In this document: piece by piece, positions 1 to 9,800 of the stretch
Position numbering within the stretch: position 1 is the stretch's first letter
How the letters are laid out: each line of letters begins with the position of its first letter
Origin: a virus
DNA: 55,283 nt
IMG/VR virus record: IMGVR_UViG_3300027736_000059
Location: 1-55,283 of that record
Direction: 5' to 3' (one strand)
Notes under the pieces: model-generated
The model's database searches: none
What the model was told of the DNA's origin: nothing
What the model saw: the letters and a program-made list of their open reading frames with translations, nothing else
Program-made: the position numbers and the translations under genes

Positions 1-131
1 TTCTTATACTAGTAACTCTAGTATATGGAGCTACGCCTAAGCCTACTTGTAGTGCTTCTGACTTTGCTAATGTTGCATACTCTACGAATAACCCCAAAGA
101 AAGAAAAGAGATAACAGAAAAATGGTTGGAT
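1..131. repeat. Left copy of the terminal direct repeat (circular join)
   Basis: Bases 6-131 are identical to 55158-55283, and bases 1-6 match 55152-55157 apart from one A missing here. The repeat shows that the sequence closes into a circle of about 55.15 kb. It could be an assembly overlap of a circularly permuted genome or a short physical terminal redundancy. The missing A would frameshift the gene that crosses the join; the right-hand copy keeps the frame open, so the left copy probably holds an end-of-contig error. Confidence 0.9.
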
Positions 132-260
132 AAATATGGAAAGTTTTGTTCTAAAGATCAACTCACTGCAATATATAACGGATTAGCTCTGTCTTTAGGG
201 ACATCTGATAATATGAGTATTAGAACAAAGATTGAAATATTATATGAAAGGCTAAACTAA
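6..260 (+). CDS. Small exported protein of the lysis cassette (3' part)
   Basis: This is the rest of the gene that starts at 55134; the complete product is about 92 residues. The N-terminus (MRYIVVFLILVTLVYGA) looks like a signal peptide or membrane anchor, followed by a soluble, Lys-rich domain with two cysteines. The stop overlaps the next start by one base (TAATG). Position between two holin-like membrane proteins and upstream of the endolysin suggests a periplasmic helper in lysis. I do not recognise a spanin signature, so that role is inference. Confidence 0.7.
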   Translation: MLVTLVYGATPKPTCSASDFANVAYSTNNPKERKEITEKWLDKYGKFCSKDQLTAIYNGLALSLGTSDNMSIRTKIEILYERLN

Positions 261-481
261 TGAGTGACGAATCTTGGATTGCCAAAAATATACAACCAAT
301 AACTGTGCTATTCTTTTTGTTTAGTTATTTCTGCTTTGCTCTTCTCTCTGTCTTTGAACTTGAGACAAGGGGCGCATACGTTGATCTACTTGGGCAAGCA
401 ATGATTATTGTTATCACAGCAATCTTTGCAGGAAAGACTGCTGAGAAAATTGTAGACATTCGTACTAATAAATCTGCATAA
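260..481 (+). CDS. Small two-TM membrane protein, holin-like
   Basis: The 73-residue product has two hydrophobic helices (about residues 14-34 and 43-60) separated by a short acidic turn, and a charged C-terminus. Its start overlaps the previous stop, so it is probably translationally coupled. It lies directly before the three-TM holin candidate, so it may be a second holin or antiholin. No family motif was recognised. Confidence 0.7.
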   Translation: MSDESWIAKNIQPITVLFFLFSYFCFALLSVFELETRGAYVDLLGQAMIIVITAIFAGKTAEKIVDIRTNKSA

Positions 482-491
482 GGAACACAAA

Positions 492-983
492 ATGGATTGG
501 CTTAAATCTCTTGCTCCCACTATTGCCACTGCTCTAGGTGGCCCACTAGCTGGCATGGCTGTCAGCGCTGTGGCTAAGGCCATAGGCTGTGACCCTGAGG
601 AAGTACAGAACATAATCAGCAGCAACAAGCTCACAGCAGAGCAGGTTGCTTCTATTCAACTAGCTGAGCTAGAACTCAAGAAGCAAGCACAGTCTATGAA
701 TCTAGACTTCGCTAAGCTGGTAGCTGAAGATAAAAAGTCTGCTAGAGATATGCAGATTGCAACCAAGTCTTGGATTCCTCCTGTGTTAGCAATGAGTGTA
801 ACAATAGGATTCTTTGGTATCTTAGTTGGCCTTATGTATGGGCAGATTCAACACGCTCCCCAGATTGATATAATGCTGGGTGCTTTAGGAACTGCTTGGA
901 CAGGCATCATTAGTTTTTATTTTGGTTCCTCTGCCAGCAGCCAAGCTAAGAATGAGTTGCTTTATAAGTCTGCTCCAATATAA
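492..983 (+). CDS. Holin, GTA-type 3-TM family
   Basis: The 163-residue product starts with an amphipathic or hydrophobic helix (residues 4-30), has a charged helical middle with a run of Lys, Glu and Gln, and ends with two TM helices around residues 93-115 and 128-146. This order, with a SWIPPVLA-type entry into the first C-terminal helix, matches the GTA_holin_3TM family of phages and gene transfer agents. It would open the inner membrane to let the muramidase at 1400 through. An AAGGAA Shine-Dalgarno lies just upstream. Confidence 0.75.
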   Translation: MDWLKSLAPTIATALGGPLAGMAVSAVAKAIGCDPEEVQNIISSNKLTAEQVASIQLAELELKKQAQSMNLDFAKLVAEDKKSARDMQIATKSWIPPVLAMSVTIGFFGILVGLMYGQIQHAPQIDIMLGALGTAWTGIISFYFGSSASSQAKNELLYKSAPI

Positions 984-1001
984 ATATTTAAGGAAGTAAT
1001 A

Positions 1002-1403
1002 ATGTTAGTAAAGAAACCAGCATCACAACGCAGTGGGCCAAGCGATATTAGTCAACTCATTGCCACACTATTTCTTAGTAGAGAAGTAGCACATAGAGAA
1101 CATCTTCATACTGATAGTTTTTCTAAGCACATGGCATTAGCAGAATTTTACAATAACATTATTGAAAGAGCAGACAGTATTACTGAGGCTTATCAGGGAC
1201 GCTGCGGTATGATTGATAGCATCCCTATTCTTACAGAAGAAAGTAAAGGCGCTATTGAAGACACTCTACAGAAACAACTAGATATTGTGGAGTCAATTCG
1301 ATATACCGCAGTTGATAAAGAAGACACAGCTATCCAGAATTTAATTGATGAAGCAGTGGGTCAGTATCTAAGCACTCTGTATAAACTCAGAAGACTGAAA
1401 TGA
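1002..1403 (+). CDS. Hypothetical protein of the lysis region
   Basis: The 133-residue product is soluble and mostly helical, with the start chosen by an AAGGAAGTAATA leader. The stop overlaps the endolysin start (ATGA), so the two are coupled. Its N-terminal half contains HREHLHTDSFSKHMAL, and it has no TM segment. I do not recognise the family. Position suggests a lysis accessory role, but the sequence does not show one. Confidence 0.65.
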   Translation: MLVKKPASQRSGPSDISQLIATLFLSREVAHREHLHTDSFSKHMALAEFYNNIIERADSITEAYQGRCGMIDSIPILTEESKGAIEDTLQKQLDIVESIRYTAVDKEDTAIQNLIDEAVGQYLSTLYKLRRLK

Positions 1404-1927
1404 AATTAAACTTTGATAAGTCTTTTGATTTAGTAATTAAGTCTGAAGGTGGATATGTCAATGACCCCTTAGATAAAGGGGGAGAGACTAACCTTGGTGT
1501 TACTAAAGCAGCTTGGATGGCTTATCTAAAAGTTAAAGAGTTACCACCCAATGCTATGAAGGAATTAACAAAAGATAAAGTTAAGCCTTTCTATAAAGCA
1601 ATGTATTGGGATAAAGTGTATGGTGATGATCTGCCTTCTGGCATTGATTATCTTGCCTTTGACTTTGCTGTCAATGCTGGTGCTAGTCAGTCTACTAAGT
1701 TTATTCAACGGGCTATTGGCAGCAATGCTGATGGCGTTATAGGCCCAGCAACAATTGAGAAGGTTAGTAAAACTGCCTCAGTAGATTTACTGAACAGCTT
1801 TACTAAACAGAAAGAAAGCTTTTACAAAGACATCATAGCCAGAAGACCAGACCAAGTTAAGTTTTTAAAGGGCTGGCTCACTAGGGTGGCTCATACAGAC
1901 AAAGAAGCACGGACAATGCTAGTATAA
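1400..1927 (+). CDS. Endolysin, GH108 N-acetylmuramidase
   Basis: The 175-residue product is full length for the GH108 family. Its N-terminal motif SEGGYVNDPLDKGGETNLGV carries the family's catalytic Glu (Glu16), and the C-terminal part (about residues 95-175, with NADGVIGPATIEKV) matches the Pfam PG_binding_3 domain that usually follows. It cleaves the glycan strands of peptidoglycan and needs the holin to reach them, since no signal peptide is present. It is coupled to the upstream gene by an ATGA overlap. Confidence 0.92.
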   Translation: MKLNFDKSFDLVIKSEGGYVNDPLDKGGETNLGVTKAAWMAYLKVKELPPNAMKELTKDKVKPFYKAMYWDKVYGDDLPSGIDYLAFDFAVNAGASQSTKFIQRAIGSNADGVIGPATIEKVSKTASVDLLNSFTKQKESFYKDIIARRPDQVKFLKGWLTRVAHTDKEARTMLV

Positions 1928-1929
1928 TT

Positions 1930-2247
1930 ATGCAAGCGATTCCTGATAAAGTTAACATTTTTGGTAGGGAATATACTATAACTGTTAAAGAGCTGTTAGA
2001 TGGCTCCACAGACAAAGAAGAAACTTTAGGGCAGTGCTTGAATGACAAGCTTATTATAGAGATAAAGAAAGAGCAACATCCTTTATTAGAAGCAGATACC
2101 TTATTGCATGAGATAATCCATGCACTAGATGAGGTTATGCAAACAAGGATGTCAGAGAGACAAGTATGCTGTATAGCTACTGGTCTTATAGGAGTATTGA
2201 AAACTAATACAGAGTTCAATGAGTATTTATATAGGATGACTAGATAA
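1930..2247 (+). CDS. Small HExxH metallopeptidase-like protein
   Basis: The 105-residue product has a zinc-protease motif HEIIHALDE (His60, Glu61, His64), preceded by a short beta-rich N-terminal part with FGREYTI. This is the minimal ImmA/IrrE- or SprT-like zincin layout; the third ligand is not obvious. It is two bases after the endolysin and overlaps the next gene at TAATG. Possible jobs are processing of virion proteins or of a host regulator; neither is shown by the sequence. Confidence 0.7.
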   Translation: MQAIPDKVNIFGREYTITVKELLDGSTDKEETLGQCLNDKLIIEIKKEQHPLLEADTLLHEIIHALDEVMQTRMSERQVCCIATGLIGVLKTNTEFNEYLYRMTR

Positions 2248-4580
2248 TGAGAGAAACCTTCACAGAGCAGCAGCGAGAGATTGTAGCCCGTAAGATGGGC
2301 TATGATGGCCCTATGCAAATGTTTGATGAGTATCTGGCATCTACTCCTTCAGACGCTAATAGATACTCAGCTATTACTTCTAAGTATGCTGTCAAGATGG
2401 CAGAGGGTGGTGTTGTTAAAATGGCAACGGGTGGGGTTGCTGATGCAACAGGCTCTGATGCCATCCCCGTTGCACCAACAGCAACAACAGCAACTGCTGC
2501 TCAAACAGCTACACCCACTGCTGTAACTTTTACAAAAGGCGATACAATAAAAGATGTAACAGCAACGGCTATCAAAGAAGCGGATATAAAGAAAGCCGAT
2601 ATTCCCACTTCTATAACTGCTACATCTATAACACCCGATACATCACAAACTACTCTACAGACAGCACTTGACAAAGCTAAAGAAGCCGAAGGCAAGCTTA
2701 GTTCAGAATCTAAGACAACTGCTGCTGTTGGTACTTTATCAGCGGGGTCTGTTGCTGCAACACAAAAAGTAGATGAAAAATATAAGACCCCTGTAACCGC
2801 TCAAACACGAACCACGGGCGCTGGTGAACTTGTGGAGGCTCAAACCACTGCTCCTAAAGTGACAGCGGAAGCTGCACAAACGGCAGCGCCTACAAAAGTA
2901 GAAGCAGCCCAAGGGGTTGTACAGACTAACCAACTTGTACAAGCTGCACAGATCAAAGAAGCCGATATGGCACAGTCAAAAGCCCTTGCCGCTGAGGGAT
3001 TGGCTGCTGATGCTAGAGTTGTTGCTGCTAAGATGGCAGCATTCACTGTAGATGATGGGACACTAGCACAAGCAGCACAGGGTAATGTTAATGCGTTGTC
3101 TACAGTACAGGGACAACTATCCTCATTGATGAAGAGCTTTGACGATGGCTCTACTCCTGCGTGGGCTAGTGGTGCTATTAGAGCCGCTAACGCTGCAATG
3201 GCTTCTAGGGGTCTTGGTAATAGTTCTATGGCTAGTGTAGCTGTGTTTCAAGCAGCTATGGAAAGCGCCTTACCAATTGCTTCACAAGACGCTAAGGTGT
3301 TTGAGTCAATGAATATGCAGAACTTAAACAACCGACAACAGGTTGCTTTAACTAATGCTGCTGCTCAACAGGGTCTGTCTCTACAGAATTTATCTAACGA
3401 ACAACAAGCAAGACTTACTAACGCAGCTAACTCTTTTGCTTTGCAAAGTCAAAACATAAGTAATACTCAACAGACAATGTTGGCTAATACTCAAATTAGA
3501 GCAGCACTACAAGGTCAAAACTTAAGCAATAATCAGCAAGCTGCTGTGCTTAACGCTGCTCGTTATGCTGAGCAAGCCAATATTAATTTGAATAACGTGC
3601 AACAGGCTGCCCTACATAACAGCACAATGCAAGTACAAGTTGAGATGGCTAATACTTCTAACAGGCAACAGGCTGCTTTGGCTAATGCACAAATTGAAGC
3701 AGCTATGCAGGGTAAGATATTAGATAATAAACAGCAAGCTGCTGTGCTTAATTCTGCTCGTATTGCAGAAAATGCTAGCCTTACGTTCACTGCTGCTCAA
3801 AATACAGCACTGCACAATTCTGAAATAATGAAGAGTATTGGACTGGCTGAACTTAGCTCTTCACAGGCTACTACTATTGCTAATGCCGCCGCTTCTGCAT
3901 CTCTTGATTTAGCTAATCTAAATAATCTTCAACAAGCAAACGTATTAACTTCTAAATCTTTCTTAGAAATTGATATGAAGAATTTAGATAATAAGCAACA
4001 AATGTCTGTGTTAAAAACACAGTCTATTACACAGGCTATTCTTAGTGACACAGCAGCAGCGAATGCTGCTAAGGCTGTTAATGCTTCTAATGCTTTAGAA
4101 GCTGACAAGGTTAATGCTACTCTTGCTCTCCAAGCTTCTCAGTACAATGCCTCTGAACAGAATAGAATTACGCTAGCTAACAATGCTGCTGTTAATGACA
4201 TAGCTAAATTTAATGCTAACGAAACAAATAGAAGAGAAGATTTTAATTCTCAGCTTGGAGTACAGATTAACCTAGCCAATGCTAAAATATTAGCTGATGT
4301 TTCTACTGCCAACACAAGAGAATCTAATGCAATTAATGCAGTGAATGCAAAGAATGCTACAGACCTGTCTGCCTCTACATATTCTCAACAGTCTCAGACA
4401 TATAGAGACTTATTAGAGCTTTCATATAAAGCAGGAGAGAATGATAAGGATAGATTGACACAGCTAGCCACATCTACAATTGCGGCTAATGCTAGTAAGA
4501 CAGCGGCTGAAATTAAAGCAGATGCTGATGCTTCTGTTAGTTGGGGTCAACTGGCTTGGAAAATCTTTCAAACCTTCTGA
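2247..4580 (+). CDS. Ala/Gln-rich virion or ejection protein with 22-residue repeats
   Basis: The 777-residue protein has an N-terminal segment with the peptide motif KMAEGGVVKMATGGV (about residues 50-64), an Ala/Thr/Lys-rich low-complexity part to about residue 350, then ten tandem 22-residue repeats (about 358-577). The repeats follow the pattern N-L-x-N-x-Q-Q-A-x-L-x-N-A, for example QNLSNNQQAAVLNA. A period of 22 equals two hendecads, typical of long, slightly right-handed helices. The C-terminal part is again Asn/Ala-rich. Its place after lysis genes and before the large internal proteins suggests an ejection protein; this is inference. Confidence 0.75.
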   Translation: MRETFTEQQREIVARKMGYDGPMQMFDEYLASTPSDANRYSAITSKYAVKMAEGGVVKMATGGVADATGSDAIPVAPTATTATAAQTATPTAVTFTKGDTIKDVTATAIKEADIKKADIPTSITATSITPDTSQTTLQTALDKAKEAEGKLSSESKTTAAVGTLSAGSVAATQKVDEKYKTPVTAQTRTTGAGELVEAQTTAPKVTAEAAQTAAPTKVEAAQGVVQTNQLVQAAQIKEADMAQSKALAAEGLAADARVVAAKMAAFTVDDGTLAQAAQGNVNALSTVQGQLSSLMKSFDDGSTPAWASGAIRAANAAMASRGLGNSSMASVAVFQAAMESALPIASQDAKVFESMNMQNLNNRQQVALTNAAAQQGLSLQNLSNEQQARLTNAANSFALQSQNISNTQQTMLANTQIRAALQGQNLSNNQQAAVLNAARYAEQANINLNNVQQAALHNSTMQVQVEMANTSNRQQAALANAQIEAAMQGKILDNKQQAAVLNSARIAENASLTFTAAQNTALHNSEIMKSIGLAELSSSQATTIANAAASASLDLANLNNLQQANVLTSKSFLEIDMKNLDNKQQMSVLKTQSITQAILSDTAAANAAKAVNASNALEADKVNATLALQASQYNASEQNRITLANNAAVNDIAKFNANETNRREDFNSQLGVQINLANAKILADVSTANTRESNAINAVNAKNATDLSASTYSQQSQTYRDLLELSYKAGENDKDRLTQLATSTIAANASKTAAEIKADADASVSWGQLAWKIFQTF

Positions 4581-4592
4581 TTAAGAATTATT

Positions 4593-4808
4593 ATGCAACA
4601 CATTAAAAACTATTTCAATAAGATTGAGGACGTTCTAGCTAAGAGGAAGTCTTCCCCTTCTACTAAGGCTTCTAAATCAAAGGGGTTGCTAGCTGCTCCT
4701 CCTATGAAAGAGAAGTCTTCTAAAGAAGACCCATCACTAAAGATGATTGCTGACTATATCGAAGGCATTAGAGAAACAAGACAGGAGATTTTAGATGGCA
4801 ACAAATGA
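4593..4808 (+). CDS. Small basic hypothetical protein
   Basis: The 71-residue product is Lys/Ser-rich in its first half and helical at the end (IADYIEGIRETRQEIL). The stop lies 14 bases inside the next gene, so the pair is translationally coupled. It sits within the virion-protein operon. I do not recognise it. Confidence 0.6.
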   Translation: MQHIKNYFNKIEDVLAKRKSSPSTKASKSKGLLAAPPMKEKSSKEDPSLKMIADYIEGIRETRQEILDGNK

Positions 4809-5301
4809 ACTAACTTCCGGTCAGGCACTTCAGTCTGTACCAGCGGGTATATCATGGACAGCGCCGCCTAAGAGTAGAGCATGGCAGAATCCTCCTAAGT
4901 ATACGAAGCTATCAGACGTAGCAGATACTTATATTTCTAAGCTGTCTTCCAAAGAGATGGCTAATCCTGTGTTAGACGCACTAGAAACTAAAGCGCCTTT
5001 GGCTTCTTTAGCTGAAGTGATTATGCTTAGTGGAGTACAGAAAGGTATTCATACATTGGACACAGGTATTCTTGTTATGCCTGTCATCATTGAAATGCTT
5101 AAGACAGCGGCAATGCTACACGGTATTAAAACAGTTACTTATTCTGATGAGAATGATAGTATGCGTACCATCCCAACAAGAGCAGTTAAGATGGCTGTAA
5201 CTGATTTAATGAAAGCTCCTGTTGAGGAAGCTGAACCTGCTCTTGTTCCCAAGGAAATGAAGGCAGGACTAATGCAACGTAAAAGTAAAGTAGAGGTTTA
5301 A
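4795..5301 (+). CDS. Hypothetical virion-operon protein
   Basis: The 168-residue product is soluble. Its N-terminal part contains WTAPPKSRAWQNPPKY and its C-terminus is charged. It overlaps the previous gene by 14 bases and ends two bases before the next ATG. The context between ejection-type proteins suggests a structural or chaperone role, with no domain to confirm it. Confidence 0.65.
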   Translation: MATNELTSGQALQSVPAGISWTAPPKSRAWQNPPKYTKLSDVADTYISKLSSKEMANPVLDALETKAPLASLAEVIMLSGVQKGIHTLDTGILVMPVIIEMLKTAAMLHGIKTVTYSDENDSMRTIPTRAVKMAVTDLMKAPVEEAEPALVPKEMKAGLMQRKSKVEV

Positions 5302-5302
5302 T

Positions 5303-6841
5303 ATGGCTATGAATTGGACAGCTTTTGGCGGCGGCTTTGCTAAGGCGGCAGTAGAGGATTTTAATAAAGAAGAAGAGGATGCTAAGGCAAGAGCCGCCCT
5401 TCAAGTTAAAGGCTTGTATGAAAACTATACTAATGTTGTTAAAGAGAACCGAACTATATCTAACGATGTTAAAGAAAAGATTAATGTAATCAAAGGCTTT
5501 GCTCCTGACGCTACTCCTGACCAGCTTGTTTCCCTTGCACAAGATAGGGGAGTGTTGGACATGCTATACACTCGGATGAAGGACAAGGACTTTGATGCCA
5601 CTGGATTCAACATCAATAACTTTGTTAAAGCAACACAGTCTAATTCTCCTTTGTCTGCTGAAGATCGTATCAATAAATTGTTCACCATCCCCGATGCAGT
5701 GAACAAAGCTTCTGCTGCTTTTAAATCCATTGCTCCAGAACCCACTGAGGGAGAAGGCTTCCTATCAGGAATGATGAAGAGGTCTGGATTGCGTGGCGCT
5801 CAGTCAGGCATAGCACAAGCTACTGCCGCTTATGGTGTGTCTCTAGAACAGCTACAAGCTGCTAAAGAATACACCAGAACTATTACTCCTTCTGGCGCAC
5901 AATACGACCTGACTATTCTTAAGAATAAGAAGACTTTCTCTGAGGCTAAAGATGCTGCTCAACTTGATATTGTTGATGCCAAAGCTGCTTACGAGAAAGA
6001 CCCGTCTAATCCAGATGCATTCAAGAAGCTAGCAAAGGCTACATCTAATGTAGCCACCTTTGTTGCTATTGAAGGTATGGGTAAGGCACAAGTTAAGAGG
6101 ACTGAGGAAGATATCAGGACTGAGCTTGTTAATAAAATCCAAGACCCTAAGACTTCTCCAGAAGACAAGAAGAGAGCAGAGGACGAGCTTAACCAACGAC
6201 AAAAGCTGTTGAGTAAAGACAGTGCTGAGGCAGCAATCCAAACTGATCTTATCAACAAGATTCAAGACCCTAACACTACTCCGCAGGAAGCCGAAACTCT
6301 TAAGGTTAAGCTCAATGAACGCAGAGATTTGTTGGCTAAGAATGCTCCAGAATCCAGAGTGACACAGACCAACTACATTGCCATTGCTAGCAGGGCTGTT
6401 GCTTCTGCTGTAACAGAGGCATTGCCACCGGGTTCTTTGACCACCACTGTTAATCCTGATGGCACTGTGCAGATGATGCCTTCTGACTTGGTTAAAGGGC
6501 CGCGCTTCACTGCTGCTATCAATGCAGCTAAGTCTGGGGTGGCTAGACAGTTCACTGACAAGGATGGAAATCCTCTGTCTGAATTCCATAAGAATGCTCT
6601 TATCTCTGTGAACATCATGCCAAACGATCAGGGCAAATTTGTTGCTAGTTCAGCGCCAGTGGAGGCAGGTACACCAACAGCACCTGCCGCAGCACCTGCT
6701 GCTCCTTTCAGGCCAGCAGGGGTTACATTCACCCCCGATCAGGAAGCCATAGTTGCCAAAGCTGAAGCAGCTATTGCTAAGGGAGCCAGTGTAGCAGCCG
6801 TTAGAGCGCGATTGAAAGAACAGAAAATACCGGGATTCTAA
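5303..6841 (+). CDS. Internal virion protein candidate, helical
   Basis: The 512-residue product is helix-rich with two similar charged segments (NKIQDPKTSPEDKKRAEDEL and NKIQDPNTTPQEAETLKVKL, about residues 272-330) that look like an internal duplication of about 45 residues. An Ala/Pro-rich linker (about 450-475) leads to a C-terminal helix. It lies between two large ejection-type proteins and ends three bases before the 1912-residue gene. Role by context: particle-internal or ejected protein. Confidence 0.68.
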   Translation: MAMNWTAFGGGFAKAAVEDFNKEEEDAKARAALQVKGLYENYTNVVKENRTISNDVKEKINVIKGFAPDATPDQLVSLAQDRGVLDMLYTRMKDKDFDATGFNINNFVKATQSNSPLSAEDRINKLFTIPDAVNKASAAFKSIAPEPTEGEGFLSGMMKRSGLRGAQSGIAQATAAYGVSLEQLQAAKEYTRTITPSGAQYDLTILKNKKTFSEAKDAAQLDIVDAKAAYEKDPSNPDAFKKLAKATSNVATFVAIEGMGKAQVKRTEEDIRTELVNKIQDPKTSPEDKKRAEDELNQRQKLLSKDSAEAAIQTDLINKIQDPNTTPQEAETLKVKLNERRDLLAKNAPESRVTQTNYIAIASRAVASAVTEALPPGSLTTTVNPDGTVQMMPSDLVKGPRFTAAINAAKSGVARQFTDKDGNPLSEFHKNALISVNIMPNDQGKFVASSAPVEAGTPTAPAAAPAAPFRPAGVTFTPDQEAIVAKAEAAIAKGASVAAVRARLKEQKIPGF

Positions 6842-6844
6842 TTT

Positions 6845-9800
6845 ATGGCTTATGACATTTCCTTTGATGATTTGATTCCTAGCAACCAGAAGACAAAAGA
6901 TGTTTCCTTTGATGATTTAATCCCAAAGAAATCTACTTCGCTGGTTACTAGACCAGACCAACAGACAAAAGATAAAGAGGCTCTTTCTATTCTTCAAAAA
7001 GAAAAAGAAAAAGCTTCTGTTGCTCTTGCTGAAGCCCAGCGTCTCAAGGATAAAGCCAGAGAAGATAGGGCTGCTGCTGATGTTCTATCATTAGATAGGG
7101 AGATAGCCGCTACATCTAAGAGGGCTAGTGTAGCCACTGCTGAGCCTGTAGCTGTAGAGCCTACACTGCCAGCGAGAGACAAGCAAGTCCGTACACCTTC
7201 TCTCTATGATATTAAAGCTGCCCCTGTAGAGACTAAGGCAGCGGAAGTAGCACCTGCTGCTCCTGCTCCTACGCCTACAACTGATGAGTCTAAAGTATCG
7301 GCTGCGTTTAGTTATAAATCTAAACTTGCTGAGGGGTTCAAGCCTAGAGCAGAAGCCATGAAGGAGAAGGTAGAACAGACAAGACTAGCAGAAGAGAATA
7401 AGATTCCTTTTGATGCCTTGACACAATCTCCTGCGCTTAAGAAAACTATTGATGATTATGTACTAGCTCGTTTTGGCAAGAGTGAATTGCAAAAGCCTAA
7501 CGAATCTGTAGAAGACTATGTTAATCGCTTTGCTCAGCAGATGCGTTTCCTTAAGACAGGTAATACATATTCACTAGGTTCTGAGATACAATTCTTAAAT
7601 AGTGCTAAACAAGAAGATAAGTTAAAGATGGATGCTGCTTATACCTTATGGGATAATATAGCAGACCCATCTATGATGACAGCAGGAGGAAAAGGACAGA
7701 AAGGAATTAGACCAGTAACAGATTCGTTACTGTCTATGTTCTCAGACCCGCTTACCTTTGTATCATTGGGAGCAGGGAAGATGCTTGCTACTCCCATTCA
7801 AAAAGCTGTAGCTGAACAGGGAATCAAGAAAGCTTTAGTTAGTAACATAGGCAAAGTAGCGGCTATACCTGCCATAGAAACAGCGCAGGGTGTAGCATCC
7901 GATACAGGACAGCAAAAGATAGAGTTAACAATCGCTGCCGCTCAGCTTAAAAATGCTGAAGATAGATTCCCTTCTCTTAGTCCTGAAGAACAGGATAAGC
8001 TTAAACCAACTTTAGATTTACTTAGAAAGAAAGTAGAAGAAGGCATTAATATCAAGCAAGCAGTTATCTCTGGAGTTGTCAGCGGCGTATTGGGTTCGGT
8101 AGAAGCTGCTGGTGTTCTTAAAGCCGGTAAGAAACTAGGCGGTGGACAAAGCAGCTTGGACGAAATCTTAGCTAGAAAGAAAGCAGGGCTTCCTGAAGCA
8201 CCTGCCCCTAAGCTGGAGGTTAAGGCATCTACAGGTACACAGAAGCAATTAGAAGATGACTACGATATCTTCGAAGGGCGTAACCTACTCGACAAACAAC
8301 TGATCAATCTTGATGGATTGTCAGGGATGGAGTATGAGAAAGCCTTCGCAAAGAATGAATCTGCTGTAGCACAGATGCAGGTTAGAAAAGAAATTAATAG
8401 AAAAGCTACACAGCTTGCACAGGAAGTATGGACTAGCCTACCTGAGTTTGCTCCCAAGCAGGGAGAGAAGATATCTGATGCAGTTAAGAATGTGTTTCTT
8501 AACATAGACAGTGTTGATGATGTGGCTTTGAAAGATGCGTTTGCAAAGGCAAACATCACTCCTGAAGAGTTTGCTCGTATGAACAGAACTACAGTGAGTG
8601 ATGCAGCCAGCACAATGCAAAGCTATTCTGTTCTAGCAAGGATACAAAATAAGCTAAAGAGCATTGACCCTGCTGCCGCTAAAGAAGTAGACCTGATGTA
8701 TGGTAATAGGAATGCCATTACTGATTCGTTTGGTTTTATCAAAGACATTAGCATGAGGGCAGACAGAGAACTAAAAGCCTTGATGGTTTCTCAGATAGCC
8801 ACGACTGTTCGTAATGCTTACTCAGGTTTAACTGTTGTTACTTTTGGAGTAGCTTCCGAAGCTGTTGAGTCTGCTCTTTACAGAATTGGTAAAACATCTG
8901 CTGAGATATACACAGGAAAGCCTGTCACTGGCTCGTTCACTAACGGTATCAAGGGCGTGTGGAATGATGCATTCAGAACAGCTTCTTATCTGTCTGATGC
9001 TGGCCTATCTGCTGACGTAGCAGAAAGATTGCTGGCAGGTTCGCCAACACTAAGCAGCCTTATTCTTAAGACTGCTGGTGAAGCTGGTGATCAGGGCTTG
9101 TCCAGAGTGGGACAGATTGCCAATACCTTTAACGTGGCACAGGATGCTTTCTTTAGAAGAGCCATCTTTGCTGCTAACGTAGAGAAGCAGCTAAGTCGTG
9201 TCGGAATAGACATGTTTGATGTGTTGGCACAAAATAAGAACATTCCCTTGGATGTTCTCAAGAATGCTACAAATGAAGCATTACTCGCTACATTTAGTAA
9301 GATGCCTACCAAAGGGCCGGTTTACCATGCAGTTAAGTTTATCGAAGAGCTTGGCCCTGTAGGGTCAACGCTGATACCTTTCCCCCGCTTCATGGCTAAT
9401 GCTATGGAATGGACAGCAACACACAGCCCAATAGGTCTTGTGTCAGGTGCTGTCGATGTTGCTAGCACAGACCTCAATAAAAGAATAGCTGGGCTAGAGA
9501 AGCTGTCTAAAGGAATTGTAGGAACTGGTGCAATCTATGCCGCTTACAAATACAGAAAAGATAACCAAGACACTGAGTGGTACGATGCTAAGAACACTGA
9601 TGGCAGCTTGGTTGATACTAGGGCATTCTTTCCTGTTGCTCCTTTCCTAGCGCTGGGTGACTACTTGGTTAAGCTGGAGAATGGAACTACAAGTGAATTC
9701 AAAGCTAAAGAATTATTTGAGGCAGTGACTGGATTCAAGATGCCAGCAGGTACGAATAGCTGGCTGGGTGACCAGTTTGCTACAGCAGCTTCCAACTGGC

